DNA of 64,000 nucleotides from Lineus longissimus (taxonomy: Eukaryota > Nemertea > Pilidiophora > Heteronemertea > Lineidae): contig NC_088311.1 of NCBI RefSeq assembly GCF_910592395.1, forward strand, positions 13,706,501-13,770,500. Reading direction: 5' to 3'. This document shows positions 1 to 10,007 of this stretch, in pieces. The position numbers and the translations under genes were made by a program. The notes beneath the pieces were generated by a model. That model saw nothing but the letters and a program-made list of their open reading frames with translations. It did no database searches and had not been told where the DNA came from. Positions within the stretch are counted from its first letter, which is position 1. Each line of letters opens with the position of its first letter.

Positions 1-1312
1 TATGGGACCAGTTGATATACTTTTATATGCACGCATACATCATGCCATTTCAGGGTCCGAGTCTGTGGACAATTGGTTTGATTAATTTGTCTCTTCGATA
101 ATGCTCCTTTATTGCATTAGATTTTCATCGCAATTCAATCTATTCAAGATATAGCCAATTTGAACCTGTCTGCGCCAAGGATAGATTGGTTCCAGATCGA
201 CCCACTAGGGATACGCAGTAGAGCACAATGTCATGAAAAACAACCCTTTGTATTGTAAATTCCAATCACCTGCAGGACAGGTCAATTTCTCTCAATAAAA
301 TTAATTTTGTTGACTCCTGTAATCCCTACCTTATTAAAAAAAAAGACAGTGGTGTTAGTCCCAAACTGGTAATTTCTATTGATTTTGACCTGTGTTAAAT
401 CAGGATACCTCTCAATTACAGACAGCATTTTGTATCCTTGTGCTGTACAACCCAGCCTGGACATACCACAGTTGTCCATGGAGAAGTCTCATCCTCTCTG
501 ACACTTCTTTTCTGTAAAGCTACCGATACAACATACTGAACTAGGGATATCTTCCGTTGCCTCCTGTAATATTTACATACCATGGCTGATTAGTTCAATC
601 ATATTTCATCCAGCTGGCAGCTCTGCATTGGAAATTTTAGTGGTATAACGTGTTCTCTTGACCTTCAAACAGTAGTATAAAGCCGATATTTACTACTTAT
701 GTTATTAGGTCATCTAGCTGAGCGCCAGGCCCTTGGGCCTCTTGTTTGGCTTTAGCTGTGAACTCTTCTTAACTGCAGTAACTATTGGCCACAATTTGGT
801 ACATATTTACGGTATCCTTTAGTCAGGTGACCTCGGAGGCTGAAGTTTGGTTCCATCTGATTCACCACTTGGCCAGCATGGGGGCTTAAGTTTACTTCAG
901 TTGGCTATCAAATAGAGATAAACAAACCTTTTTGCACCACTCTTTCAAAATATTCACGAAATTATCAGAATTATAGGTGGAATAAATTTCACTAGAGGAC
1001 AAGAAATTAACCGTTCTTTACCCCTGAAGGTTTTTTTCTCCACTAGATGCATCTTTTTAATTGCCAGTGACTTTCTCTCCTATGCCCTAGATCCTACAGT
1101 TGCCATCAAAACAAAACCTTCACTGCAGGATGATTTATCTGAACAAGCTTAACATCCTACTTCAAGTATTTTGACCCAGAAATTCTTCTCAGGGCCACAA
1201 ATTTAAGGACAGGTAATGTTGTGATGCTTTTATAAAAAGTTTGACCCCCCCTTTTTACGTTCTATTTTGAAGTGGATATTTGATGATTAATGATTTAAAT
1301 TCTTTGCCCTAG
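1..1312. other. ELP3: ELP3 intron, left part, mostly unassigned
   Basis: No gene recognised. At about 714-750 there is the 3' terminal signature of a Helentron-like repeat: CTGAGC followed by a palindrome around AGGCCCTTGGGCCT and then TCTTGT. The same end occurs at 17624-17653. Positions 750-890 resemble the internal module of the same repeats (TTGGTACA, CTTGGCCA). The stretch ends in a pyrimidine-rich tract and the AG acceptor of the first visible ELP3 exon. Confidence 0.5.
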
Positions 1313-1469
1313 GGACATCCCTATGCCTCTTGTTACATCTGGAGTAGAGCATGGCAATCTGCGAGAGCTGGCCTTGGCGAGAATGAAAGATCTTGGGACA
1401 CAGTGTCGCGACGTACGGACTCGTGAAGTGGGCATCCAAGAGATTCACAATAAAGTAAAGCCTTATGAG
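1313..1469 (+). CDS. ELP3: ELP3 (Elongator acetyltransferase subunit), internal exon
   Basis: Exon of Elongator complex protein 3, the tRNA-modifying catalytic subunit that makes carboxymethyl-type modifications on wobble uridines. The translation from the G completing a split codon reads [15 protein letters not shown], then [11 protein letters not shown] and [14 protein letters not shown], which I recognise as the highly conserved ELP3 segment between the radical-SAM core and the GNAT domain. The acceptor is CCCTAG at 1312 and the donor GTAAAC at 1470. The exon starts in phase 2 and ends on a full codon (GAG). No internal stop. The downstream partner exon starts at 25137 in matching phase, so the intron is 23.7 kb. 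Identification rests on remembered family sequence, but conservation is so high that a processed copy or another GNAT protein is unlikely. Confidence 0.93.
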
Positions 1470-1824
1470 GTAAACATTTGGTATTTGAGTGAAATGTCCT
1501 GTGATATGCGATATCAACGAATTCAAATGCAATAGCAACCAACCAACTTCTTCTAAAATGACTTCTCTAGCTTTTCCTTGATTTATCCGACAAAATTCCA
1601 TTCAACTTTTCCCTAAAGGTTGGATTTCTAGAAAACCTGTGAAAAATACTAGGGCTTCCCAAAATAGGGCATTCAAGTTCAAGGCTTATATCTAATGGGG
1701 TTAATTGGGTGTGAGCCAAATACTCTGAGTGACCCTAAGTGTGATTACTAATTACCTCTCTCAATTAGACCACCTCATTGTTAAGAAGACGGAAAAAGCC
1801 TCTTACTGGTGCTGGTAAGGTTAA
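1470..1824. other. ELP3 intron, no feature recognised
   Basis: Start of the 23.7-kb intron. No coding potential, repeat or structural signal recognised here up to the TTAA site at 1821. Confidence 0.4.
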
Positions 1825-2276
1825 CCCTATAACACCTGTAGGCACCCGATGACGCCCGCACACCCATATTCAAATTTCGCGCGCTTAGCTACCGATCTCC
1901 TCAGAGTGCCGCCTATTATTAATATATGAAGCTTAAGCTTTCAAATGCCCGGATGAACAATGGTGGTTGCTGTAGATGTTTTTAAGATATTTGACGATTA
2001 AGTTTTTGTTCCTCTTCAAGCCAGTAAATGCAGGTTGGACATTTGAATTGCTGAAATTGATCGTTTGTTTGATTCCGATTTGGATGTACCCTATCTAATA
2101 GGAAATTTCATCTTCTTTCAAATAAAGGGAACTTATAATACATTATTTGGAAGTTCACCTATGTCATTTTGTAAAAAGCTGGACCCATCGCAAAAAAATG
2201 TGATTTCCAGGTTAAATCACGTCGGGGCCTAGGGGAATAAGCACTTGCGCTGGCAGTGGCTCTAGGTGTTATAGGG
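1825..2276. mobile_element. TTAA-flanked MITE (piggyBac-like)
   Basis: A 452-bp element with 13-bp terminal inverted repeats starting CCCTATAACACCT; the reverse complement of the right end is the same. It is flanked on both sides by TTAA (1821-1824 and 2277-2280). TTAA duplication plus CCC termini is typical of piggyBac-superfamily non-autonomous elements. No transposase ORF inside. Confidence 0.75.
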
Positions 2277-2280
2277 TTAA

Positions 2281-2999
2281 GTTTAATATATGGCGTGTTC
2301 TGATATACGGTTTGGCCACTAGGGGGCATTATGCAAAAACACAAAAAATGCAATAACTCTGCAAATATTGGTCGTCTAGGGTTGCTATGCAAAATCACAA
2401 AAATTGTGATAACGAGTTGCCCTATGGGCTTGAATTTTCAGTGACATGATGGGTTTGGGTGGGAGAGTTGACCTATTGATTTTGGGCATGATCCAATATT
2501 ATTTAAGATGGCTCCCAGGTGTAACTTGCAGATTAAGTTGCCCATAGGCTTGAATTTTATGTGACATGGGGTGGGGTGGGAGAGGTGACCCGTTGATTCT
2601 GGGCCTGATTCAATATAAAATATGGCTGCCAGGTGGCCATCTTGCCTTTCACATTCTGAACTGTGACTGCAGAATGAGTTGCCTAATGGGCTTGAAGTTT
2701 CTGTGACAGGATGGGCACGGTAAGAGAGGTGACCTATTGATTTTGGGCTCAAGTCAATATGAAATATTGCTGCCAGCGGGTCATCTTAGATTTTGTGTTC
2801 TGGGCAGTAACTGTAGAATGAGTGACCTTGTATTATCTGTCGCATGATGGGCTTGTGTAGGGGAGTCTGTAGAGGTTCTTCACATGATGTCACTCTGTAT
2901 GACGTTTTGACAGCCACCTGCCAATGCATTTCCTTTACATGTGACCACGTGTGACAGCCAATATGGCAGTGCAAAACAATTGGCGCCGTCAATTTGATT
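2281..2999. repeat. Tandem minisatellite, unit about 120-142 bp
   Basis: Three to four diverged tandem units. The landmark GAGTTGCC or AAGTTGCC recurs near 2414, 2534, 2676 and 2818, each followed by GGGCTTGAA and later by an ATGGCTGCCAGG-like block. A CTCF-like core CCACTAGGGGGC lies at 2316-2327, before the array. Similar ATGGCTGCC minisatellites occur at 26.3-26.8 kb and 36.6-37.5 kb. Confidence 0.6.
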
Positions 3000-4720
3000 T
3001 GACCTACTTTTGAAGGTCACAGAGGTCAAACTCTAAAATTTCAGCGAAGGTAGTACCTTCGTCATTAATTGTCTTAGGGTCTTCAAATTTGATATGAAGA
3101 CACCTATTGCGCATCTGTAGTTAACAAAAACTCGTGTCAATGTGACCTACTTTTCAGGTGTAAGTAGGTCAGGTCAAAAACTGAATGTCACTTATATCAA
3201 GAAACGTTCACTGTAAGATCCTCAAAGGTGCATCATTGATCAATTATTCATGATTGACATAGAGCGTATTACATTTTGACCTTGACCTAGTTTCCAAGGT
3301 TAGAAAGGTCAAACACTAAAATTCCACTGAATTTGATATGTTTCACTACTATTTGTCTGAGATTCTTGAAATTTTATATAGAGAAACCTATTGAGCATCT
3401 TTACAAGTTGACCCAATTTCGGTCAATTGTCACCTAGTTTATCAAGTTCACAGAGGTCAAACTCGAAAAGTTTCTTTGACAGTGCCACATTTTGTCATAT
3501 CTCAAAGTCAAAGCTATGAACTTGAAACTTTGCACACATGATCCCTTTATCAGATAACATATGACGCCGAAGTTCGGTTTGAACTGATTTTCGACTTGGC
3601 CACCTGGGGGCAAAAAGTAAAAAAGGTAAAAAGTGCACTTTTTTTCCTTATTGGTGACTTTTTTTGGATTATATATTAATGGTAGGTAGTCTATGCAGAA
3701 TACCTCACGTAATCCCAATTTTTGATTTGACCTACTTTTTAAGGTCACCGAGGTCAAATGGCATAAATTGGCCCTTTGAGTGAACTATGGCATGTTTCTT
3801 CATCATTCAAAGCATATTTCCTACGAGAAATTAGATGCCCTTCCCTTGCCACAGTATATCAAAGCATCATCAAGTCATATGCAAGTTTCAGAATGGAACC
3901 CTATTGTCCACATGTTCAGCAGCCCTGATCTAGCTACCTGATCTGTGCCAGACTTATCGGAAATTAAACGGAAAAACTAGGCTGAATCGTTGGTGTGCGA
4001 AATCCCCTTTGAACTATGAACACTTGGTACATGTGATTCCTCATCTGACGACGAAATTCGGTTTGAACTGAATCTTGACTTGGCCACCAGGGGGCCAAAA
4101 CTGAAAAGGTAAAAAGTGCGATATCTTGCTTAATAGTGACTTTTTTTTCAATAATATTATTATGGTAGGTACGCCAAGCAAGGGAACATCACATGTCATA
4201 TGAGTTTTTGATTTGACCTCCTTTTCAAAGGTGAAAGTGGTCACATCGCTAAAATTGGCTGTTTGAGTGTAACAGTGGCACTTTTCTTAGCTGCTAAAGC
4301 TAACAACTTCAAATTTGGTACGCATGACCCTCTAGGCCAGATAACCTCTGACATCAAATGTCGGTCCATGATGATTCTCGACTTGACCACCAGGGAGCCA
4401 AAACTGCAAAGTTAAAAAGTGCAACATCTCGTTTATTAGTGACTTGTTTTCAACAATAATTTTATGGTAGGTGCGCCAAGAAAGGATACATCACAGGTCA
4501 TACCAATTTTCATTTGACATATGTAGCATGTTTCTTAACCAGGATGAACTCCTAACCACCAAATATTTATACAGTAAGCAATATTGCCTCTGGCCTTTTG
4601 ATTATAGCTAGAGTTCCATGTCATTGTTGCCATGTTTGCAGAGGCATTTCATCCAGCTGGGCCCTCTGTCACTCTAAGTTTACTAGACTGTATACCTGAT
4701 GAGGTGATTAAATAGAGACT
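3000..4720. repeat. Helentron-like internal modules, 4-5 diverged copies
   Basis: Repeated module of roughly 300-400 bp. In order it contains: GACCTACTTTTCAAGGTCA with GAGGTCAAA; GCTATGAACTTGAAAC with a GGTACACATG-type block; CTTGGCCACCAGGGGGCC; then a run ending TATGGTAGGTACTCC. Modules are recognisable near 3000, 3290, 3420, 3720, 4020 and 4250. The region ends with an AGAGGCATTTCATC motif near 4640 resembling a decayed 3' terminus. Non-coding; short ORFs here are chance. Confidence 0.55.
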
Positions 4721-5533
4721 GCTATACCCTGTGGAATTAGCACGTATCATGATCACACCAAACAAACACAAATTCCACACCACTTACTGAATTCTGCCTA
4801 ATTAATGCTCCTCTCTGTGTGCTATAGGTTTAATCACTCCATTCATTAGAGACTTTGAGTTCGGCAACTTATAGCAAAACTTATATATACATATACTATA
4901 GTTTTTGCCAAATAGGACATCAAATATGGGACTGATTTTTTCCGATCATAAGTTGTACATAAGTAGTTGAACCTTCCAACCTGGATAAAAATGCTTTGGC
5001 TGTTGGATCACGACTGAGATATCTAACTTCAATATCAAGGAAACTAGAAATTTGAAATTTGCTTGTCAGCAAATTTAATAGCCCCCACTTGTACTTGGGG
5101 GTGTTGCTGGAATCTTCTACCGCCAGTATTGGGAAGAAGGGAAAGAACAGGAAGATATAAAGAAATATATTAGAAATTTGAAGTTGCTCGACAGCAAATT
5201 CAATATCCCCCACGGGCCCACACAGTACACGTATGGAAGAGTGCAGTCTATTCCGTTTCGCGGATGATCTATTTCCGGACATACACGCTCGCGCTTTCTC
5301 AAAATCACACGCTCAATAACATTTAAACAGCACCCTAACCTTTTCAGGTGGGCAGGATGGATCATCGATAAGCATTTAAGGCTATTCCTTTATTTTATTC
5401 CTACATTCAACCGTCGTTCTTTGCTCAAAATTCTCGACAGCTCGCCACTTCGACAAAGAGATACCGCCGCCATGATGCAAAAAAACACGTGGTAATGTTT
5501 GTCCGCAATGTATTGTGGGTAAGGAGTTACCAT
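4721..5533. other. Unassigned intronic sequence
   Basis: No gene recognised. A short direct repeat (landmarks GACAGCAAATT or GTCAGCAAATT followed by ATAGCCCCCA or ATATCCCCCA) lies at about 5048-5095 and 5170-5217. Confidence 0.35.
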
Positions 5534-5537
5534 GTGC

Positions 5538-6664
5538 TTTTTAGCTCACCTCTTAGCAGAGGTGAGCTTATCCCATACCGTGGCGTCCGTCGTCCGTCGT
5601 CGTCGTCGTTGTCGTCGTCGTCCGTCGTCGTCCGTTAGCAGGGCACGTTTCGTAACTGTTAGAGCTATTGAGTTATACTTGGTACACATGTACCCTTATG
5701 TAATGACACCTTGGAGACCAAGTTTCGGTCCGATTCGTTTCATGGTTTGGCCACCAGGGGGCCAAACGTTAAAAGTGAAAATATGCAATATCTCCCTTAA
5801 TATTAGTCGGGAAATTTTGAAAAAAATATGGTAGGTACTTCTAGCAAAGGTGCATCATATATCCTCCGCGTTTTTGATTTGACCTCCTTTTCAAGGTCAC
5901 AGAGGTCAAATGGTGTAAATTGGCCGTTAGGATGTAACGATGGCACGTTTCTAAACTGCAATGACTATTGATACCAAATTTGGTACACATTTACCCCTTA
6001 GTCAGGTGATCTCAGGGACCGAAGTTTGGTCCAATATGATTCACCACTTGACCACCAGGGGGCAAAATCCAAAAACCTTATAAATGTAATTTTTCCTTAA
6101 CTTCTTGCCCGATTGCCACCAATTTGATATCACGGGTACATCTTACCACCATACAGTATATGTCACACAGGTTTTTAATTTGACCTTCTTGTCAAGGTCA
6201 CAGAGGTCAAATGGCGTAAATTGGCCGTCAGGCCGTAATTATGGCACGTTTCTTAACTGCAATGACTATTGATCACAAATTAAGTACACATGTACCCCTT
6301 GGTCAGGTGATCTCAGGTACTGAAGTTTGGTGCGATCTGATTTGCCGTTTGGCCTCCAGGGAGGGGGCCAAATCCTAAATTCTTCAAAATGCCATTATTC
6401 TTAGTAATGACTTGCCCGATTGGCACCAATTCTATATCATAGGTACATCTAATTCTAACAACCATTCAATGTGTCACCCGGGTCTTCTTTGATTTGACCT
6501 ACTTTTCAAGGTCACAGAGGTCGAATGTACTGTAAATTTTCCATTTTGGGGAAATTGTAATTGCTTGGACCTACATCAAACCTAACACTACATGACACAA
6601 TACCATGCTCTTTATCCATCTTTCCTCCACATGAGGTGAGCACAATGGCCCTGGCCATTTCATC
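5538..6664 (+). mobile_element. Non-autonomous Helentron-like element, near-complete copy
   Basis: Begins TTTTTAGCTCACCTC, with a 5' hairpin at 5543-5568 (arms AGCTCACCTC and GAGGTGAGCT). Then comes a GTC/GTCC microsatellite (about 5582-5640) and two to three internal modules with CTCF-like cores at 5751-5762 and 6052-6063. Near the right end GAGGTGAGC (6633-6641) is the complement of the 5' arm, followed by a second palindrome AATGGCCCTGGCCATT (6644-6659). An asymmetric inverted repeat, a terminal stem-loop, a microsatellite and no long target duplication match the layout known for Helentrons (Helitron-2, DINE-1-like). No Rep/helicase gene, so non-autonomous. Confidence 0.6.
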
Positions 6665-6920
6665 TTAAAATAGCCGATGTCAACAAAGGGGGCGGAGTAT
6701 CTTTGGATCTAGCCTTACCCATGATGCATGAGGATATGACGTCACCATTACGGAGCTTATGCTAATGTACGTGTGATTGACAGAATCGCGTCGGAGATTT
6801 GAAAGCAAATCAGAAAATCGGCGCATAAAAACGCTTCAAAGTCATCAAAATTATCCGAATTTCGAAAAAATCTTTGCCAGGTGCACTAGATCGAGTTTAG
6901 TTTGATGGGACAGGCGTGAC
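6665..6920. other. Unassigned intronic sequence
   Basis: No feature recognised between two Helentron-like copies. Confidence 0.35.
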
Positions 6921-6923
6921 AGT

Positions 6924-7480
6924 TTTTGGCTCACCGTAGGGGAGTCTATACGATACCGCAGTGTCCGTCGTCCGTCGTCGTCGTCGTCGTCGTTGTCGTC
7001 GTCGTCGTCGTCGTCCGTCGTATCCTATTTCAAAAACAGTGGCACGTTTTTTAACCGCTAGGCCTATGAACTTAAAACTTTGCACACATGACCCCCTAGG
7101 TCAGATGACCCGTGACAGTAAATTTTTGTCCGATCTGATTCTCTACTTGGCCACCAGGGGGCCAAATGTGGATATCTAAAAAGTGTGATATCTCGCTTAT
7201 TAGTGACTTGTTTTCGATAAAACTTTTGTGGTAGGTACTCATAGCAAGGATACATCATATATTTTACAGGTTTTTAATTTTCAAGGTCGCAGAGGTCAAA
7301 TGGCGTGAATTGGCCGTTTGAGTGTAACTATGGCACGTTTCTCAACCACCAAAGCTATGAGCTTGAAACTTGGTACATATAACCCCCTATATCAGATAAC
7401 CTTTGGTGCTGAATTTCAGCTTGATCTGATTCTTGACTTTGCCACCAGGGGGCCAAAACAGAAAAAGTAAGAAGTGCAAT
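6924..7480 (+). mobile_element. Helentron-like element, 5' part, GTAGGGGAG subfamily
   Basis: Starts TTTTTGGCTCACCGTAGGGG. Only one arm of the hairpin seen complete at 25394-25419 is present here (6928-6950). A GTC microsatellite follows at 6963-7020, then internal modules with CTCF-like cores at 7151-7162 and 7442-7453. The 3' end is not found; the repeat fades after about 7480. Arginine-rich ORFs over the microsatellite are artefacts of GTC/CGT repetition. Confidence 0.5.
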
Positions 7481-8824
7481 AGCCTGCTTATTAGCAAATT
7501 GTTTTTGAAGTTGAAGTTGAAGTTGTACCAATAAGAAACTAACTGGTTTAAAAAAAAGTGTCTGGTTTTCATCAAAAGTTTTTCTTCCCCCTGCTCGCTC
7601 ACTGGCTCCCGACATCGTCAAAGTAGCCAGATGATAGAGGCGCCAGATATAGATCCACAGTAGCCAACTGCGCAGGCCATGTGCTTCATGACGATGGCAG
7701 CAGACGATTCTGACATGTCTAATATTTCCTCCGTGGGATCCGACGAGGAGAACCCGAACTGGGGTACTGCAACGCCTCAAAGAAAAGGCTATATCTTTAG
7801 GTATGTGTAGATATATATCAAAATGGGAAAATTCTTGATCACCCTCTGCCAAGTGCCGAAAGTATGCTGCTGTGAGTGTGGCACTGACAGTGACATATGA
7901 GACGACGAGTGCTGTTGACGTGCGTGTGTGAGCGCGAATGTAGGCTACTGTGTGTTTGTCATGCATTTTTTGCGGCGGAGAGGCAATGTCCAGAACTTCC
8001 TTTCCGTTATTATCTTTATATCTGACTTATGACATGTCTTGAAGACCACATAACCCCCGGCCTGCATGCCACGTGCGCTGAAGATCCACCTAAGCCAGCC
8101 CGCCCTCCACAATATGCTCTCATTGTTCACTGTACAAACAGTCAATACCAGTATTGCTCCGTATGAAAGCTGTACAGACTAGTCTGCTACTGTGCTGGAG
8201 TATGCCCAGTCTCACACACACCAGGCTATAGGGGTATCCATGTGCTGTGCCCAACCGACATGTCTAAAGGGGGTACCCATTTTAAGGGGTCCCTCTTAAA
8301 ACGTCATGACTTACAAGTGCATGGGTCATATGAGTGTGTATGACGAGCAGTCAGTCTGTTCAAAGAATGTCAGGTATAAATCAAAAGCACTGGGGACTGT
8401 GGTGTCACTCTGCTTCAATTGATTAAGTAGCCCAGTAGAAACCATCATAGGCCCAACCTGTATTTATAACTTTTTCTACTTTCAGGCATGGAAAGATGAG
8501 TACTCCAGCATGCTGGGTGTGAAGGGATAGAAAAATCATCTAAGTCCAAGTACAAGGCCTACTGTCGATTCTGCTGCATCAACAGCCAATTATGTTAAGA
8601 TTTATTGTACACACAAAAAATAAAAAATTCAGAAACAGCAGAATTTTACTTCAGTTAAATTTTGTTGTCCTAAAATGTGCTGGCAAAAATGGTTGAAATA
8701 CACATAAACTTGTGAAAAATACTCACATGATTTTATTATGGTAAAGAGCCCTGCTTAAGTGATAGAAACTACACCTTGCAATACAACTATTACCATTGCA
8801 ATACAACTACACCATGCAACCATG
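7481..8824. other. Unassigned intronic sequence
   Basis: Contains a short TTGAAG microsatellite at about 7505-7530. A minus-strand ORF of about 200 codons at 7355-7966 has no recognisable domain and overlaps repeat sequence, so I do not call it a gene. Just before the LTR, CTACACCTTGCAATACAAC and variants repeat three times (8768-8815). Confidence 0.35.
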
Positions 8825-9577
8825 TGTTACAAATAACCAACTCAACTGAACCCAGCAGGCGAATAAACAATCAACTTTACGTCTTTATTAGATGTCAACA
8901 ATTATTATATACTGTTCTGGGGGGTGATTTGGGGAAGAGTCAGCAGCAACGCAGCGGGTGCAGTCCAGGCGAAATGGAGTGCAGCCAGGCTGGTGCTGAT
9001 CCTATTCTAACTTAAACGCAACAAGGAAATGATAATGATAATTAATGGCAAAGTGAATCTGCATTACCTTGGGATATAGGCTAAGGTCTGGATCGAGTTA
9101 ACTAAGGTACTAAATGTGTTTTAAAGGAACTAAAGAATGAGACGGCCCCTGGCATAAAAGTGACGTGCGGAATCGTTTTGAAGTTCCCGACCGTCTGCCA
9201 GTTCAAAGACGCCGCTCTTTTTAACACAGGACGTAACGTAAACACAACAGGCACGCGCGCCGCCCAATGACGCGAAAGAAAACGAAGTCACGTGACCTGC
9301 CGGCAACATGGCCGGAATGATAAAAGATGCGGAGCTAAATCACGCATCAAAGTGAGTCTTACAAGGAATCAGAACCAAGGATAACTAAAACATAGACGCA
9401 GATGGAATATAAAAATGAAATGCTACATAATAACATTTACCAGGTTGGTTGTCAACATATAAAACTATAGGAAACAGCGGCCGAAGTGAGAGCATTGAAA
9501 TCCCGGCAAGATACCATGCCCCAATACACATGGAAAACAGTGTACAATCTACACGTGTCAATACTGGTTTCATTACA
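8825..9577 (-). repeat. Gypsy 3' LTR
   Basis: On the + strand it runs from TGTTACAAATAACC to TTCATTACA, so it has inverted TGT/ACA ends. It aligns over its full 753 bp with 22340-23092 without gaps; the differences are scattered point changes. Confidence 0.93.
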
Positions 9578-10007
9578 TTACTCCCCCTTGATAAAATTTG
9601 ACGACCTCGTCAACAATATCCATAGAATCATAACATTAACCAAACAAGCGAAAACTTCGAACAGTTCAGCTTTAACATTTAAGTCCAGCTTAAAAAAAAT
9701 TCTAACAGGTCAGCTTTAAGGAATAAATAGATGGAAAACTCCAAGCACTCTAAATAATCACAGTAAGCTTTTGATATAGCCATCCATAAGTTGCAATGTT
9801 ATATGTTATATTAGTATCAGTATATTCCGATTAAGTTGTACAAATTTAAGAAAATTTCCAAATAGCTCTTGATGTAGCCATCCAATATCATATATACAAA
9901 TTTCAAAAGTTTCAAAGGTGCTCTTGATGCAGCCATCCAATATTATAGGTACAAATCACAAAGTAAACATTTAGTGTTCATTAACTGGCTTGAGTAAGGA
10001 CGCTATT
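9578..10007 (-). other. Gypsy 3' untranslated region, polypurine tract and tandem repeat
   Basis: Next to the 3' LTR the minus strand reads AAGGGGGAG then TAA (9578-9590), a good polypurine tract for plus-strand priming. Between 9768 and 9960 a sequence built on CTTGATRTAGCCATCCA occurs three times (near 9770, 9867 and 9922). A short ORF tail after the integrase stop has no recognisable domain. Confidence 0.6.

Noticed and set aside
6961-7179. Arginine-rich ORFs over the GTC microsatellites (also at 5532-5834 and 6897-7085)
   Set aside because: They are translations of GTC/CGT repeats on both strands; no other coding sign.
7355-7966. 203-codon minus-strand ORF
   Set aside because: No recognisable domain, overlaps a repeat module, no splice or promoter context.
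9578-10007. Envelope gene making the gypsy element an endogenous retrovirus
   Set aside because: Only 430 bp lie between the integrase stop and the LTR, filled by a tandem repeat.
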